Positions 16,866 to 25,565 of a stretch of DNA of 64,000 nucleotides are shown here, one piece after another. This DNA comes from Natronococcus pandeyae (GTDB lineage Archaea > Halobacteriota > Halobacteria > Halobacteriales > Natrialbaceae), in assembly GCF_008122205.1 (NCBI RefSeq), contig NZ_PHNJ01000014.1:62001-126000 (forward strand), in the 5' to 3' direction. The position numbers were made by a program, and so were the translations under genes. Within the stretch, counting starts at the first letter, position 1; each line of letters begins with the position of its first letter. The notes beneath the pieces were generated by a model, which did no database searches, was not told the origin of the DNA, and saw nothing but the letters and a program-made list of their open reading frames with translations.

Positions 16866-19301
16866 TCACACGGACCGCGACGAGTTGATTACGACGAGCA
16901 GGCTGCTCGCGGCCATCGCGACGGCCGCGAACAGCGGGTTCAACAGCCCGGTGATCGCGAGCGGGATCGCGACGCCGTTGTAGACGAACGCCCAGCCGAG
17001 GTTCTGGCGGATGCGCCGGTTGGTGCCGGCCGCGACGTCGAACGTCTCCGCGACCAGACCGAGGTCGTCGCCGACGATGACGGCGTCGGCCGCGTCCGTC
17101 GCGAGCTCCGTCCCGCTGCCGAGTGCGATCCCGACGTCGGCGGCGGCGAGCGCCGGCGCGTCGTTACTGCCGTCGCCGACCATCGCGACCCGGCCCCTGG
17201 CGCGCAGTCGCCGGACCGTTTCGGCTTTCGCCTCAGGCGGGACCCCCGCGAAGACCTCGTCGACGCCGTCGACGTCCCGGAACCGGTCCGCCGCAGCGCC
17301 CTCGTCGCCGGTAAGGACGACGACCTCGCGACCCGTCGCGAGCGTCTCGACCGCATCCTGCCACTCCTCGCGCGGCGCGTCCCCGACGACGATCACCCCC
17401 CGGACTCGCCCGTCCCAGCCGACGGCGACCGGGACGGCGCCGTCGGCGTTCGCCGTCTCGATCCGGGACTCGAGCGAAGCGGGGATCGACTGTCCCTGCT
17501 CGCGACAGCAGTCGGGGTGTCCGACCACGACGCGATCGCCGTCGACGCGGCCGCTCACGCCCCGGGCGTGGCGTTCGAAGTCGTCGACAGCGGCGGTCGC
17601 GAACTCGAGTCCGTCGTCGGTCTCGGCCGCGTCGACGATGGCGGATCCGATCGGGTGCTCCGACAGCGCTTCGACGGCTGCGGCCCGCCGGAGGAGTTCG
17701 TCGGGGTCGGGCGGGGAAGGGTCATCGGCGACGTCGACGGCAGGGACGTGAACGTCATCGACCGACATCGACCCTTCCGTCAGGGTGCCCGTCTTGTCGA
17801 GGACGACGACATCGATCTCGGGGGCCTCCTCGAAGATCGTCTCCGCGGCGACGACGATCCCGCGCCGCGCCGCGGTCTGGACGCCGGAGGCGATCGCGAG
17901 CGGCGTCGCGAGCCCCAGCGCGCAGGGACAGGAGACGATCACGACGGTGAGGCCGACGAGAAACGCCGTCGCGGGACTCGAGCCGGTCGCGAGCAACGCG
18001 GCCGTCGTTACGGTCGCGAGCGCGACGACGAGCGGGACGAAGATCGTCGCCAGCTTGTCCGCGAGTCGCTGGACGCCCGGTCTGGCGCTCTGGATCGACC
18101 AGAGCAGGGAGACGAGCCGATCGTGCGTGCTCTCGGCGTCCTCGCCGACCTCGAGGACGATCGGCGCGTCGGTGACGACGGTTCCGCCGCGCACCGGATC
18201 GCCGGCCCGTTTCTCGACGGGGAGGGACTCGCCAGTGACCAGCGACTCGTCGACGGCGGCCTGCCCCTCGCGGACGGTGCCGTCGAGCGGGACGCGCTCG
18301 CCCGGACGCACGAGCAGGCGCTCGCCCGGTTCGACCGCCGAAAGCGGGACCGTCTCGCCGGTTTCCGCGCGGCGGGCCTCGTCGACCTGCGCCTCGGTGA
18401 GATCCGAGAGGAGGCCGGCGGCGCGGCGTTTGATCTGGCTCTCGTAGTAGGTTCCGGCGGTGACGACGAGGATGATCGCGACCGAGACGTCGAAGTAGAG
18501 GTCGGTTCGACCCAGCGCCATGGCGAGGGTGCTGTAGGCGTAGGCGCCGAGCGCGGCCAGCGAGACGAGCAGGTCCATGTTCGGCATCCCCGCCCGGAGG
18601 CTGACGTACGCCCCGCGGAGGATCGGCAAGCCCGTGTAGAAGAGGACGAACGTCGTCATCAGCCAGATGTTGACGGCGACGTAGTAGCCGTCGTAGCTCC
18701 CGAAGTCGGCCAGGGCTTCGTAGCCGAAGTACGTCGGGTAGAGGAAGACGGCGTACCAGATCATCACCATCATCCCGAACATGCCGCCGCCGATCAGGAA
18801 CTTTACGAGGGCGGCGTCTCGAGGCTCCTCGTCCCGGCCCTCGCCGCGCTCGCGGGCCTCGTAGCCGTAGCCCGAGACGACCTCGGGCAGGCGTTCCGCC
18901 TCGAGCGCGTCGGGGTCGTAGACCAGCCGCAGCGTGTCCGTGGCGTAGCTCGCCTCCGCGCCGAGGACGCCGTCGGTACCGGTCGCTCGCGTCTCGAGGA
19001 ACGCCTCGCAGGTCGCACAGTGCATCCCGTCGACCGCGAGGAAGGCGTCCTCGCCCTCGAGGTCGTCGAGCGCCGGCGCGTCGTCCTCGAGGCGGTCGCG
19101 CACGGCGTCGGCGTCGGCCTCGTCGACCTCCTCGAGAGTTCGGTGGACGTCGAGACAGCCCCGACAGCAGAACGCGCCCCCGCCGTCGGGATCCGTGACC
19201 GGATCGCTCGGTGTCGGAAAGCCACATAGGGTACACTCGTCAGCGGCCTCGCTATCGGCGGGGCGGTCGACCGCATCGGAACGAGCGTGTGATGGGGGCA
19301 T
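16866..19301 (-). CDS. heavy-metal (copper) translocating P1B-type ATPase with N-terminal metal-binding modules
   Basis: An 811-residue ion pump. The N-terminus holds a Cys-rich module (CTLCGF ... FCCRGC, about residues 23-49), then an HMA domain with MHCATCEAF at about 92-100. The transmembrane CPC motif ([19 protein letters not shown], about 455) defines a Cu(I)/Ag(I)-type channel. The phosphorylation site [10 protein letters not shown] lies at about 500 and the hinge [19 protein letters not shown] at about 705. This two-module N-terminus resembles CcoI/FixI pumps that supply copper to haem-copper oxidases. The oxidase operon lies about 0.4 kb away, so an oxidase-maturation role is more likely than bulk detoxification. 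That role is inference. Confidence 0.92.
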   Translation of the reverse strand: MPPSHARSDAVDRPADSEAADECTLCGFPTPSDPVTDPDGGGAFCCRGCLDVHRTLEEVDEADADAVRDRLEDDAPALDDLEGEDAFLAVDGMHCATCEAFLETRATGTDGVLGAEASYATDTLRLVYDPDALEAERLPEVVSGYGYEARERGEGRDEEPRDAALVKFLIGGGMFGMMVMIWYAVFLYPTYFGYEALADFGSYDGYYVAVNIWLMTTFVLFYTGLPILRGAYVSLRAGMPNMDLLVSLAALGAYAYSTLAMALGRTDLYFDVSVAIILVVTAGTYYESQIKRRAAGLLSDLTEAQVDEARRAETGETVPLSAVEPGERLLVRPGERVPLDGTVREGQAAVDESLVTGESLPVEKRAGDPVRGGTVVTDAPIVLEVGEDAESTHDRLVSLLWSIQSARPGVQRLADKLATIFVPLVVALATVTTAALLATGSSPATAFLVGLTVVIVSCPCALGLATPLAIASGVQTAARRGIVVAAETIFEEAPEIDVVVLDKTGTLTEGSMSVDDVHVPAVDVADDPSPPDPDELLRRAAAVEALSEHPIGSAIVDAAETDDGLEFATAAVDDFERHARGVSGRVDGDRVVVGHPDCCREQGQSIPASLESRIETANADGAVPVAVGWDGRVRGVIVVGDAPREEWQDAVETLATGREVVVLTGDEGAAADRFRDVDGVDEVFAGVPPEAKAETVRRLRARGRVAMVGDGSNDAPALAAADVGIALGSGTELATDAADAVIVGDDLGLVAETFDVAAGTNRRIRQNLGWAFVYNGVAIPLAITGLLNPLFAAVAMAASSLLVVINSSRSV

Positions 19302-19398
19302 AGACGGCGAACGAGGTCACGGCGACTGCGAGAACGGTCATCGACGAGCGAGCACGTTCGGACCGAACGAATCGAACGCCATCGTCAGCGTCGGCCGC

Positions 19399-19602
19399 TC
19401 ACGACGTTTCGTTCGAGCCGTGCCCGTGGTTTCCCGGAATCGGGGTGAACGCGACGTAGAGACAGGCGAGGATGATTAGCACGTTGACTGCGGAGACGAC
19501 GCCGGCCGAGAGCGAACTCCCGAGGCCGTACCAGCTGACCGGGAGGAGTGCGAGTAACCCGACGACGAGCGCAGCCCGTGGAGAGAGATCCTCGAGTACC
19601 AT
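19399..19602 (-). CDS. small two-helix membrane protein next to the oxidase operon (67 aa)
   Basis: Two hydrophobic helices (PRAALVVGLLALLPVSWYGLG and AGVVSAVNVLIILACLYVAFTPIPG) precede a short hydrophilic tail with two His residues (NHGHGSNETS). It is divergent from the first oxidase gene and oriented like the copper ATPase. The position and size suggest an accessory oxidase subunit or assembly factor, but the sequence gives no direct proof. Confidence 0.72.
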   Translation of the reverse strand: MVLEDLSPRAALVVGLLALLPVSWYGLGSSLSAGVVSAVNVLIILACLYVAFTPIPGNHGHGSNETS

Positions 19603-19614
19603 AACGGAGCGTTT

Positions 19615-19643
19615 GGGGGGAACGAGACATAATAATAACCCCC
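19615..19643. promoter_or_regulatory. G6/C5 inverted repeat with TATA-like core between divergent oxidase genes
   Basis: In the 100 bp between the divergent genes at 19602 and 19703, GGGGGG (19615-19620) and CCCCC (19639-19643) flank an AT-rich cataataataac. The AT core could be a TATA element for either direction and the G/C arms an operator. There is no functional evidence. Confidence 0.35.
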
Positions 19644-19702
19644 TTTCCTACGGGCTGGGAACGACTCGAGCAGTTAAGCAGTAACTCTCCCAAGACCGGC
19701 GC

Positions 19703-19900
19703 ATGAGCCGGTTGACAGAAGAGCCTGCGCAACGACAGGAGATCGATCACGACGAGTACGATCCGATCGGGACGCTCGCACTGATCGGCCTGTACTTCCT
19801 CATCCTGGCGTTTCTGTGGGTCTTCATGTACTTTGTCGAGTTCCTTGGAAACGAGCCAACCGTGGTCGGTGGATTCGTAACGGTGGTGGGAGTTCTATGA
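19703..19900 (+). CDS. small subunit of a b-type haem-copper oxidase (65 aa)
   Basis: An acidic N-terminus (EEPAQRQEIDHDEYDPI) is followed by one hydrophobic helix (GTLALIGLYFLILAFLWVFMYFVEFL) and a short tail. Single-helix small subunits of this type (IIa-like) sit beside subunits I and II in ba3/cba3 oxidases. The stop overlaps the subunit II start (ATG at 19897), so translation is likely coupled. It opens the four-gene operon. Confidence 0.8.
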   Translation: MSRLTEEPAQRQEIDHDEYDPIGTLALIGLYFLILAFLWVFMYFVEFLGNEPTVVGGFVTVVGVL

Positions 19901-20691
19901 ACATCCACACCTACGAAAAGGTGTGGCTGATCGCCGCGCTCGTGCTGATCGTCGGCTTCATCGCGACGGTCACGTACGGCTCGGTCGGCCTCGGCATCGC
20001 GATGATCGACGACAGCGAGGAGACCGTCGAGCCGGGCGAACTCGGCGAGGACGAGCGCTTCGCGGACCCTCGCGTCGAACAGGTCGGTGAGAACGAGTAC
20101 GAAGCCTACGTCGTCGCCCAGACGTTCATGTTCAGCCCCGATCCGATCGAGGTGCCGGCGGGAAGCGAGGTCACCTTCTACGTGACGAGCAGGGACGTGA
20201 TCCACAGCTTCAGCGTCGCCGGAACCAACATCAACACGATGGTCATCCCCGGCGAGGTGGCGACGATGACCGTCGAGTTCGACGAGCCGGGCGAGTACGG
20301 CGTCGTCTGTAACGAGTACTGTGGCTCCGGACACCACAACATGGAGGGGCAGCTGCACGTCGTCGAAGAAGACGAGTTCGACATGACCGAACTCTCCGTC
20401 GAGGCCGACGACGAGGTCGAGACTGGCGACGAGGCGACGATCGACGTCGCGGTCGAGAACCGCATGCTCGAGGAGCTCGAGACGACCGTCACCCTCGAGA
20501 TCGACGGCGAGACGTTCGGAGAGGACGTCACTGTCGCCGGCGGCGAAACCGAGACGACCACGTTCACCGTCGACACTGCGGACCTCGGCGAGGGAGACCA
20601 CGACTGGACGGTTACCGTCGACGACTACGAGGACAGCGGGACACTGACTGTAGTCGACGAACTCGAAGAGGAGGATGATGACGATGAGTAA
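19897..20691 (+). CDS. cbaB: haem-copper oxidase subunit II (CuA domain) with C-terminal beta-sandwich extension
   Basis: The 264-residue protein has one N-terminal anchor (VWLIAALVLIVGFIATVTYGSVGLGIAM) and an extracellular cupredoxin. The CuA ligands are visible: His in RDVIHSFSV and the block CNEYCGSGHHNM (Cys, Cys, His, Met), at about residues 138-149. After the cupredoxin come about 105 extra residues (LSVEADDEVETGDEATIDVAVENRMLEELETTVTLEIDGE ... DWTVTVDDYEDSGTLTVVDELEEEDDDDE) with the pattern of a CARDB/Ig-like domain, which ordinary ba3 subunit II lacks. The start is fixed by the overlap with the upstream stop. Confidence 0.9.
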   Translation: MNIHTYEKVWLIAALVLIVGFIATVTYGSVGLGIAMIDDSEETVEPGELGEDERFADPRVEQVGENEYEAYVVAQTFMFSPDPIEVPAGSEVTFYVTSRDVIHSFSVAGTNINTMVIPGEVATMTVEFDEPGEYGVVCNEYCGSGHHNMEGQLHVVEEDEFDMTELSVEADDEVETGDEATIDVAVENRMLEELETTVTLEIDGETFGEDVTVAGGETETTTFTVDTADLGEGDHDWTVTVDDYEDSGTLTVVDELEEEDDDDE

Positions 20692-22462
20692 CGCGTACAT
20701 CGACGACTTCCCGGCAGAGGCGAAGGTGATCCGCGCGGCGTTTTACAGTTCGTTCTTCGCGCTCGCGCTGGGGGGCGTCTTCGGGGTTATCCAGACGCTC
20801 CACCGGACCGGTTACTACCGGTTTATCGATTCCGCGGACTACTACACCGTCCTTACCGCCCACGGTGTCTTCCTCGTGATTTCGTTTACGATCTTTTTCC
20901 TCGTCGGCATCTTCACGTGGGCGGTAACGACCAGTCTCGACCGGGGCGTCGAAGACCTCCGATTTACCTGGGGGTGGTACGGACTGATGGCGATCGGAAT
21001 AACGCTGAGCGGCGTTGCGATTCTGGCCGGCTTCACCGATGCAACCGATATCAGCGCGTCGGTGCTGTTTACGTTCTACGCACCGCTGCAGGGACACCCG
21101 ATGTTCTATCTCGGGCTCGTCCTGTTCGTCGTCGGGACCTGGCTCGCCGGCGTCGACTGGTTCCGGTCGTGGTGGGCCTGGAAGGGCGAGAACCCCGACG
21201 AGCGCATCCCGCTGCCGACGTTCATGGTGCTGACCACGATGCTGATGTGGTACATCGCGACGCTGGGCGTCGCCGCAGCGATCCTGCTGTTCCTGCTGCC
21301 GTGGTCGCTCGGCTGGATCGAGACCGTCAACCCGCTGCTCACCAGGACGCTGTTCTGGTTCTTCGGCCACCCGGTCGTCTACTTCTGGCTGATGCCAGCG
21401 TACATGATGTGGTACGTCCTGCTGCCGAAAGTCTCCGGCGGGAAGCTGTTCAGCGACCCGCTCGCGCGCGTCGTCTTCGTCCTCTTCCTGATCCTCTCGG
21501 TGCCGACGGGGATCCACCACCAGTACCTCGATCCGGGGATCGCCGAGGGCTTCAAGTTCATCGCGATGACGAACACGATGTTCCTCCTGCTGCCGAGCCT
21601 GCTGACGGCGTTCACCGTCGTCGCCAGCATGGAACACGGCGCCCGCCAGCGAGGCGGGACGGGCTACTTCGGCTGGCTGAAAGCCCTGCCGTGGCGCGAT
21701 CCCGTCTTCACCGGGATGGCGCTGGCCGGACTGATGTTCGCCGCCGCCGGCTTCTCGGGGATGGTAAACGCCGGGATGAACATCAACTACCTCGTCCACA
21801 ACACGTTCTGGGTCGTCGGCCACTTCCACCTCACCGTCGGCACCGCCGTCGCGCTGACGTTCATGGCCGTCACCTACTGGTTCCTGCCGCAGGTGACCGG
21901 GAAGGCGCTGTGGAGTCGCTCCGTTGCACTGGGCCAGGTCGTGCTCTGGTTCGTCGGCATGACGTTCATGTCCAACGCGATGCACCGCGCCGGCCTGCTC
22001 GGCGTCCCGCGCCGGACGGCCGAACCGCAGTACGACGGCTTCGAGTTCGAGGCGGCCGTCGGGAGCATCGGCGAACTCCAGGCCCAGATCGCGCTGGGAG
22101 GAATACTGCTGACGCTCTCGCTGGTCCTGTTCTTCGCGAACGTGATCGGAACGGGCCTCAACGGCCGCAGCGACGACCTTCCCGCGAACGAGTACGCCGG
22201 AACGCTCTCGGGCCCCGAGGACGCCCCGCTCGTGCTCGACAACCTCAAGCTCTGGACCGCGATCGCGATCGTGCTCGTGATCTTCGCCTACACCTTCCCG
22301 CTGCTTTCGATCGTCGACCGCGGCGGCCTGTTCGGTCCCGAACTCAATCCGTTCCCCGTCAGCATCGAGTCGGTGACGCTGCTCGCGTTCGCCGTCGAAC
22401 ACCTCGCTGTCGGCGCCCTCGAGTCACTCTCCCTGCCCGGCCTCCTGGAGGTGATCCGATAG
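20675..22462 (+). CDS. cbaA: haem-copper oxidase subunit I (b-type, ba3-like)
   Basis: The 595-residue catalytic subunit reduces oxygen to water and pumps protons across the membrane. Ligand motifs are clear: TAHGVFLVISF (low-spin haem His), FGHPVVYFWLMPAYMMWY (CuB His and the cross-linked Tyr), GIHHQYLDPG (two CuB His) and VGHFHLTVG (high- and low-spin haem His). It has the divergent loop spacing of b-type oxidases. Codons ATG ATG ACG ATG offer several starts within 10 bp, all overlapping subunit II. Length fits archaeal ba3-type subunit I. Confidence 0.94.
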   Translation: MMTMSNAYIDDFPAEAKVIRAAFYSSFFALALGGVFGVIQTLHRTGYYRFIDSADYYTVLTAHGVFLVISFTIFFLVGIFTWAVTTSLDRGVEDLRFTWGWYGLMAIGITLSGVAILAGFTDATDISASVLFTFYAPLQGHPMFYLGLVLFVVGTWLAGVDWFRSWWAWKGENPDERIPLPTFMVLTTMLMWYIATLGVAAAILLFLLPWSLGWIETVNPLLTRTLFWFFGHPVVYFWLMPAYMMWYVLLPKVSGGKLFSDPLARVVFVLFLILSVPTGIHHQYLDPGIAEGFKFIAMTNTMFLLLPSLLTAFTVVASMEHGARQRGGTGYFGWLKALPWRDPVFTGMALAGLMFAAAGFSGMVNAGMNINYLVHNTFWVVGHFHLTVGTAVALTFMAVTYWFLPQVTGKALWSRSVALGQVVLWFVGMTFMSNAMHRAGLLGVPRRTAEPQYDGFEFEAAVGSIGELQAQIALGGILLTLSLVLFFANVIGTGLNGRSDDLPANEYAGTLSGPEDAPLVLDNLKLWTAIAIVLVIFAYTFPLLSIVDRGGLFGPELNPFPVSIESVTLLAFAVEHLAVGALESLSLPGLLEVIR

Positions 22463-22692
22463 TGCGGATCTCGAAGGCGGGCCTGTTGGTCGTCCTGGCG
22501 CTTCTCGCGCCGCTGCTCGTCGAGCTACGGACGGTGCTGTCCTGGATCAACGTCGAGTTGAGCGTCCTCGAGACTGCCGTCGTCGGCGCCGTCCTCGTAG
22601 CCATCGTCCTCGTCTGGGCGTTCCTGCCCGAGAACGGTGAGGATGAGGACACGGACGAGACGGCCGATCGGAACGTCTCGAACGGCGACTGA
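22462..22692 (+). CDS. small two-helix membrane protein, last gene of the oxidase operon (76 aa)
   Basis: A GTG start shares its first G with the TAG stop of subunit I, indicating translational coupling. The protein has two hydrophobic helices (ISKAGLLVVLALLAPLLVELRTVLSWI and LETAVVGAVLVAIVLVWAFLP) and a charged tail (ENGEDEDTDETADRNVSNGD). It is probably a small oxidase subunit; I cannot assign a letter. It converges on the guanylyltransferase gene with a 5 bp gap. Confidence 0.75.
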   Translation: MRISKAGLLVVLALLAPLLVELRTVLSWINVELSVLETAVVGAVLVAIVLVWAFLPENGEDEDTDETADRNVSNGD

Positions 22693-22697
22693 TCGCC

Positions 22698-23720
22698 TCA
22701 CCGCGTCTCTTCGGTTCGACGACGGGCGACGACGTCCCGGACGCGGTCGGCCCGGTCTCGATCCGCGACGAGAAGCCGGTCGTCGACGGCAGCGACGATT
22801 ACGTCCTCGATCCCGACCAGCGAGACGTGCCGGTCCGGCGCGGTGACGACGTTCCCCTCGCTGTCGATCGACAGCACGTCGCCCTCGAGCACGACGGTAT
22901 CGTCCTCGTCACCGTCGAGCGCGCGGCCGATCGCGTCCCAGGTCCCGAGGTCGTCCCAGCCGACCGACAGCGGCGTGACGTACGCGTCGTCGGTCGTTTC
23001 CATGATCGCGTCGTCGACGCTGATTGCGTCGACTGCCTCGAAGCCGCGTTCGGGCTCGCCGTCCTCGAGCGCCGAGACGAGCGCCTCGAGTGGCGAGTCG
23101 CGAGCGGCTCGCAACAGCACGGTCGGCGTCCAGGCGAAGATGCCGGCGTTCCAGTAGGCGCCGACCTCGACGAGCCGTCTCGCGTCTTCGCGGTCGGGTT
23201 TTTCCGTAAACCGGTCGACGGAGGCGACGTCGCCGACGTCGTTTTCGGCGGCTGCAGGGACGACGTAGCCGTAGCCGACCTCGGGTCGCGTCGGCTCGAC
23301 GCCGAGGGTGACGAGTCCGCCGGTCTCGAGCGCGAGTTCGGCGGCGCGCTCGCAGGTCGCCGCGAACGCCGCCTCGTCCTCGACGCGGTGGTCGCTGGGG
23401 ACCGCGAGGAGCACCGGTTCGGCGTCAAACCGGTCGCGCAGCCGCCAGGCGGCGTACACCAGGGCGGGTCCGGTGTCCATGCTCTCGGGTTCGACCAGCA
23501 CCCCCGCGCTCGGCGCGTGCTCGTGAACCGTGTCGACGTACTCCTCGGTGGTCAGAACGTACCGTTCGTCGGTGAACTGGACGCGCTCGAGCGTCCGCGA
23601 GAGCAGCGACCGGTCACCACCGAGCGTGAGAAACTGTTTCGGCCGCCCGGGTCGACTCGCCGGGTAGAGCCGGTTTCCGCTGCCGCCGGCGAGGACGCAG
23701 GCGACGATGGGCCGATCCAT
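22698..23720 (-). CDS. mannose-1-phosphate guanylyltransferase-like nucleotidyltransferase
   Basis: The 340-residue protein would make GDP-mannose from mannose-1-phosphate and GTP for glycan synthesis. The N-terminal pyrophosphorylase motif CVLAGGSGNRLYPASRPGRPKQFL is classic. The central VPSDHRVEDEAAFAATCERA, TLGVEPTRPEVGYGYV and FTEKPDREDARRLVEVGAYWNAGIFAW blocks match ManC-type enzymes, and SVGWDDLGTWDAIGRAL closes the catalytic domain. There is no fused isomerase (cupin) domain, so it is the short archaeal form. It lies 6 bp from the small gene at 23727 and is probably co-transcribed with it. Confidence 0.9.
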   Translation of the reverse strand: MDRPIVACVLAGGSGNRLYPASRPGRPKQFLTLGGDRSLLSRTLERVQFTDERYVLTTEEYVDTVHEHAPSAGVLVEPESMDTGPALVYAAWRLRDRFDAEPVLLAVPSDHRVEDEAAFAATCERAAELALETGGLVTLGVEPTRPEVGYGYVVPAAAENDVGDVASVDRFTEKPDREDARRLVEVGAYWNAGIFAWTPTVLLRAARDSPLEALVSALEDGEPERGFEAVDAISVDDAIMETTDDAYVTPLSVGWDDLGTWDAIGRALDGDEDDTVVLEGDVLSIDSEGNVVTAPDRHVSLVGIEDVIVAAVDDRLLVADRDRADRVRDVVARRRTEETR

Positions 23721-23726
23721 CGACGG

Positions 23727-24038
23727 TCACCAGGTTTCGATCCGACCGTCGCGAACGTCTTCGGCACAGCCCTCGCAGTCCGGATGCCCCGCCTCGTAAC
23801 AGGCCGGCCGGTACTGGTCGTCGAGCAGCGCCGCCCGCCGTTCGGCGTAACGGCGACAGACGATCTTGGCCCGGTTTTGCTCGTCCGTGGGCAAGCCGCG
23901 GGCGTTCCTCGCGGACTGGTAGGCACTCCGGGCCTCCTCGAGCTGTCCGTCGCCCGATTTTCGGAACGTCTCGTACTGCTCGCCCGCTTCCTGGAGCTTC
24001 GATCGAACAAACTGCTCGAGCCGGCGACGATCCGCCAT
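23727..24038 (-). CDS. small helical protein with four cysteines (103 aa)
   Basis: The N-terminal two thirds is a charged helix (DRRRLEQFVRSKLQEAGEQYETFRKSGDGQLEEARSAYQSARNARG). The C-terminal part holds four cysteines (VCRRYAERR ... PACYEAGHPDCEGCAEDV) that could bind zinc or form a cluster. It matches no family I can name with certainty and looks like a haloarchaea-only small protein. It is immediately upstream of the guanylyltransferase. Confidence 0.72.
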   Translation of the reverse strand: MADRRRLEQFVRSKLQEAGEQYETFRKSGDGQLEEARSAYQSARNARGLPTDEQNRAKIVCRRYAERRAALLDDQYRPACYEAGHPDCEGCAEDVRDGRIETW

Positions 24039-24166
24039 CGTCGTCCAGTTAGAGAGCGGGCCACATAGTCCCGTCGCCGACGGCCCGGAGTTCCGTTCTA
24101 CGGCGACGGAGTATCTGGCTGCCGGGCGTGGAGAAGGGTTTTCCCGGCTCGTGTTGCACGCTACCT

Positions 24167-25414
24167 ATGGGCACTGAACAGTCTCGAGAGAGCCGTCACG
24201 GAGAGATCGATGCGATCCTCGAGCGAAAGGGCGGCGGCGTCCGAGAGACGCGCGACGAGGCCGACAAGTACACCGTCGTCGGCGCGGCCAGCAGGCGAAC
24301 GTACGCGAACTGGCTGACGCCGATCGAGGAACACTTCGTCTGCCACCGCAACGACATCCCCGACGCCGACGCGGACGCCTGGAGCGTCTCGCTGACGGGC
24401 GATCTCGAGGGAAGATACGCGCTGTCCGAACTCAAAGACGAGTTCCCGACCGTCGCGGTCGCACACACGATGGAGTGTGCCGGGAACGGCCGCGGACAGC
24501 ACCGGCCGGAGACGGGAAGCGTCCAGTGGGGGTGTGAGGCCGCCGGGACGGCCGTCTGGAGCGGGACGCCGATCAGTTCCGTCCTGCGCGATCAACTGGA
24601 GGACGGGTCCGACGGGGCGTGGCTCACCGCCATCGGCGGCGACCCGTCGGACGGCGACGACGTCTTCGCGCGGTCGATCCCGCTCTCGAAGGCGCTCGAC
24701 GACTGCATCCTCGCCTACGAGATGAACGGCGAACCGCTGCCTCGCGAGCACGGCTTTCCGGTCCGGGTGATCGTCCCCGGCTGGTACGGCGTGAATAGCG
24801 TCAAGTGGGTCGAGGAGCTCCGGCTCATGGACACGATGGTCGTCGAGAACTCGCTGGATCGACCCGGCGAGCACGCCTACTGGCAGCAGGAGGCCTACCG
24901 GATCCACCCCGCGGACGTCGAACCGGAGTCGAACGAAACCGTCGAGACGGGCGACACGTGGGAACAACTCGAGACGGGGGAGCCAGAACATCCCTACACG
25001 TTCGACCAGACCGTGATGTCGATCATCGGTGAACCGGACGGCGAATCGGCCGTCACCGCTCCCGAGGACGGATTGATCGAGATCACGGGCGTCGCGTGGG
25101 CCGGCGACGACGACCTCGAGCAGGTCGAGGTTTCGACCGATGGCGGCGACACGTGGAACGCTGCGGAGCTGTTCGGCCCCGACTACGCGGGCGCGTGGCG
25201 GCTGTTCCGGTACGACTGGGACGCGACGCCCGGAACACACGTGCTCGTTTCGCGCGCGACCGACGACCAGGGCCGACGACAGCCCATGCGGATCTCGAAT
25301 CCCGACGCTTGGCGGGGCGCGCTCGAGGCCGACGAGTTCCCCTGGAACGAGGGCGGGTACGCCGCGAACGCCGTCCTGCCGAACGCCGTCGAGGTCGACG
25401 TCGAATCGCCGTAG
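24167..25414 (+). CDS. sulfite-oxidase-family molybdopterin enzyme
   Basis: The 415-residue protein has the sulfite-oxidase fold in two parts. The molybdopterin domain (residues about 60-260) carries the Mo-ligand cysteine in HTMECAGNGRGQH and the family run FPVRVIVPGWYGVNSVKWVEELRLMD. The C-terminal immunoglobulin-like dimerisation domain (about 280-400) includes GVAWAGDDDLEQVEVSTDGGDTWNAAEL. The haem b5 domain is absent, and no twin-arginine or other signal is visible at ATG 24167, so it appears cytoplasmic. It may oxidise sulfite or reduce an S- or N-oxide. It is a single gene with no adjacent redox partner. Confidence 0.88.
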   Translation: MGTEQSRESRHGEIDAILERKGGGVRETRDEADKYTVVGAASRRTYANWLTPIEEHFVCHRNDIPDADADAWSVSLTGDLEGRYALSELKDEFPTVAVAHTMECAGNGRGQHRPETGSVQWGCEAAGTAVWSGTPISSVLRDQLEDGSDGAWLTAIGGDPSDGDDVFARSIPLSKALDDCILAYEMNGEPLPREHGFPVRVIVPGWYGVNSVKWVEELRLMDTMVVENSLDRPGEHAYWQQEAYRIHPADVEPESNETVETGDTWEQLETGEPEHPYTFDQTVMSIIGEPDGESAVTAPEDGLIEITGVAWAGDDDLEQVEVSTDGGDTWNAAELFGPDYAGAWRLFRYDWDATPGTHVLVSRATDDQGRRQPMRISNPDAWRGALEADEFPWNEGGYAANAVLPNAVEVDVESP

Positions 25415-25565
25415 CTGGTCGGAGTAATTCCGCACTACTCCCCGATCAACCGGACCGTTTTCGGACGCTCGCGGAACACTTTCACCCCGGTTCCCTCAAT
25501 TTAAATACGATCGGGAGCGAAGCTCGGTATGCCTCCCAGTGAAACCAAAGAGGAGGCGTGACACA

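Noticed and set aside
16239-19229. A 996-codon forward open frame opposite the copper ATPase gene
   Set aside because: It is a GC-rich antisense shadow of a well-supported ATPase; its arginine/glutamate-rich product has no motif.
20612-22402. A 596-codon reverse open frame opposite the oxidase genes
   Set aside because: Antisense shadow of subunits I and II, which carry all haem and copper ligands.
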